A stretch of DNA of 64,000 nt from Sphingomonas yabuuchiae (GTDB lineage Bacteria; Pseudomonadota; Alphaproteobacteria; Sphingomonadales; Sphingomonadaceae). Below, piece by piece: positions 62,648-64,000 of the stretch. The stretch is taken from NCBI RefSeq assembly GCF_014199595.1, contig NZ_JACHNX010000001.1, positions 124,001 to 188,000 of the forward strand, given 5' to 3'. The notes beneath the pieces were generated by a model that saw only the letters and a program-made list of their open reading frames with translations, made no database searches and was not told the DNA's origin. A program made the translations under genes and the position numbers. Numbering within the stretch: position 1 is the first letter of the stretch; each line of letters begins with the position of its first letter.

Positions 62648-64000
62648 TCGGTGTCGAACAGGCTGGCCAGCTGCTCGATGATCGTGCCGCCCAGCTGCTC
62701 GGCATCCATGATCGTCACCGCGCGCGCATAATAGCGGGTCACGTCATGGCCGATGCCGATCGCGATCAGCTCGACCGGGCTCTTGCTTTCGATCCAGCCG
62801 ATCACCTGGCGCAGATGGCGTTCCAGATAGCTGCCCGAATTGACCGACAGGGTGGAGTCGTCGACCGGCGCACCGTCGGAGATGACCATCAGGATGCGCC
62901 GCTCCTCGGGCCGCGCGATCAAGCGGCTATGCGCCCACATCAGCGCTTCGCCGTCGATATTCTCCTTGAGCAGCCCTTCGCGCATCATCAGGCCGAGATT
63001 GTTGCGCGCGCGCCGCCACGGCTCGTCGGCCTGTTTGTAGACGATGTGGCGGATGTCGTTCAGCCGTCCCGGCTGCGGCGGGCGACCGGCCGCCAGCCAG
63101 GTCTCGCGGCTCTGCCCGCCCTTCCACGCACGGGTGGTGAAGCCGAGAATCTCGGTCTTCACCCCGCACCGCTCCAGCGTGCGCGCGAGGATGTCGGCGG
63201 AGATGGCGGCGATGCCGATCGGCCGCCCACGCATCGACCCCGAATTGTCGATCAGGAGGGTGACGACCGTATCGCGGAAATCGGTGTCGCGCTCGATCTT
63301 GTAGGACAGCGACTGGCCGGGATTGACCACGACGCGGGCGAGCCGCGCGGCGTCGAGAATGCCCTCTTCCTGGTCGAAATCCCAGGACCGCGACTGTTGC
63401 GCCATCAACCGGCGTTGCAGTCGGTTGGCGAGCTTGGACACCGCCGATTGCAGATGCGCCAGCTGCTGGTCGAGATAGCCGCGAAGCCGCGCCAGTTCGT
63501 CGGCGTCGCACAGCTCGCCCGCCGCGATCACCTCGTCATATTGGGTGGTCCAGGGCTTGTAGTCGAATTGCGACGCCAGATCGTTGAGCGGGCGGTTGGG
63601 GCGGGTCGGCTGGCTGCCTTCGTCGCCATCCTCGCCGGGTTCGCCGTCGAGATCGTCGAGCGAGTCCTGGCTCTGCTCCTGCGATTCGCCGTCCTCGCTG
63701 TCCGAGTCGCGCTTCTCGGCGCGGGCCTCGACCTCGCCTTCGCCCTGGCCCTGTTCGTCGTTATCCTCTTCGCTCTCGTCCTGCTGCTGTTCGTCCTCGC
63801 CTTCCTGATCGTCGCCGCCTTCATCGGCCTGATCGGGTTCGGCAGGCGGTTCGGCGAGTTCGAGATCGGCGAGCATCTTGGCGGTCAGCGACTGGAACGC
63901 CTTCTGGTCGTCCATCGCGCCCGCCAGCGCGTCGAGGTTGGTCGCCCCCTCCAGCCAGTCGCGGACCAGCGCCAGGGCGGGTGCGGTTTCGGCAGGCGAA
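62644..64000 (-). CDS. cobT: Cobaltochelatase CobT-like protein, partial
   Basis: The gene runs past the right edge; 452 codons are seen. The first part (from 64000) reads [20 protein letters not shown] without a stop codon and joins an acidic low-complexity region ([20 protein letters not shown]). The C-terminal VWA domain carries the MIDAS motif DNSGSMRG and [10 protein letters not shown] and [10 protein letters not shown]. CobT works with CobS and CobN to insert cobalt in aerobic cobalamin synthesis; many sphingomonads keep a CobST pair without the full pathway. The start lies outside the window. Confidence 0.9.
   Translation of the reverse strand, partial: SPAETAPALALVRDWLEGATNLDALAGAMDDQKAFQSLTAKMLADLELAEPPAEPDQADEGGDDQEGEDEQQQDESEEDNDEQGQGEGEVEARAEKRDSDSEDGESQEQSQDSLDDLDGEPGEDGDEGSQPTRPNRPLNDLASQFDYKPWTTQYDEVIAAGELCDADELARLRGYLDQQLAHLQSAVSKLANRLQRRLMAQQSRSWDFDQEEGILDAARLARVVVNPGQSLSYKIERDTDFRDTVVTLLIDNSGSMRGRPIGIAAISADILARTLERCGVKTEILGFTTRAWKGGQSRETWLAAGRPPQPGRLNDIRHIVYKQADEPWRRARNNLGLMMREGLLKENIDGEALMWAHSRLIARPEERRILMVISDGAPVDDSTLSVNSGSYLERHLRQVIGWIESKSPVELIAIGIGHDVTRYYARAVTIMDAEQLGGTIIEQLASLFDTE

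Overview
The window looks like a chromosomal segment of a high-GC alphaproteobacterium of the order Sphingomonadales, most likely Sphingomonas or a close relative. This is inferred from the lptC-lptA-lptB-rpoN gene order, a Ros/MucR regulator, the lgt-midA-pgeF cluster, several very large TonB-dependent receptors, a DUF2093 gene beside xseA, a CobT-type protein with a small RHH_4 partner, and many short intergenic inverted repeats. I see no rRNA, tRNA, CRISPR array, insertion sequence, phage or plasmid gene. Most of the window is ordinary core genome.

Layout. 1-2400: a repeat-rich non-coding start, a MucR-type regulator, a 750-bp gap with a candidate small RNA, and a small lysine-rich protein. 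2424-6740 (minus strand): the LPS-transport operon rnd-lptC-lptA-lptB followed by rpoN. 7067-7912: a double cold-shock-domain protein with a glycine-rich head. 8056-9239 (minus): a single-domain globin whose stop codon overlaps the start of a soluble chemotaxis-type signalling protein; this pair is the most unusual functional unit here. 9489-11858: an NTF2-like protein, a TetR regulator and a PLP trans-sulfuration enzyme. 11938-15224 (minus): lgt, midA, a GNAT gene and pgeF, with three ATGA or close junctions. 15635-22756: a molybdopterin oxidoreductase coupled to hemH, phaB, a glycine-zipper protein, a phytase-esterase-like protein, rpmB, a small membrane protein and tadA. 22764-30784: an OmpA lipoprotein, a CorC/HlyC-type membrane protein, an isochorismatase-like hydrolase, a membrane helix-hairpin-helix protein, and purD and xseA arranged head to head with overlapping start codons, then DUF2093 and an M23 lipoprotein.

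31549-42414 is an outer-membrane import block: three successive TonB-dependent receptors, the third Oar-like with a carboxypeptidase-regulatory domain, followed by a 2-oxoglutarate/Fe(II) dioxygenase. Each receptor has its own long leader and terminator, so they are probably three separate transcription units. Next come clpB, a secreted M16 protease with a small companion, a secreted DUF885 metalloprotein and a TonB-like energy transducer. 51413-57052 holds purE-purK, gpmA, and glmM coupled to a DUF1272 zinc-ribbon gene, then a DAACS transporter coupled to an aldo/keto reductase. 58429-64000 holds a POT peptide transporter, a nitroreductase, a YtrA-type GntR regulator, a PepSY membrane protein, and a small RHH_4 protein coupled to cobT, which runs off the right end.

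Three families of intergenic inverted repeats are scattered through the window (here called A, B and C). Many same-strand neighbours overlap as ATGA or TGATG, which implies translational coupling. Start codons were moved inward from the longest open frame wherever a ribosome binding site, domain boundary or signal peptide argued for it.
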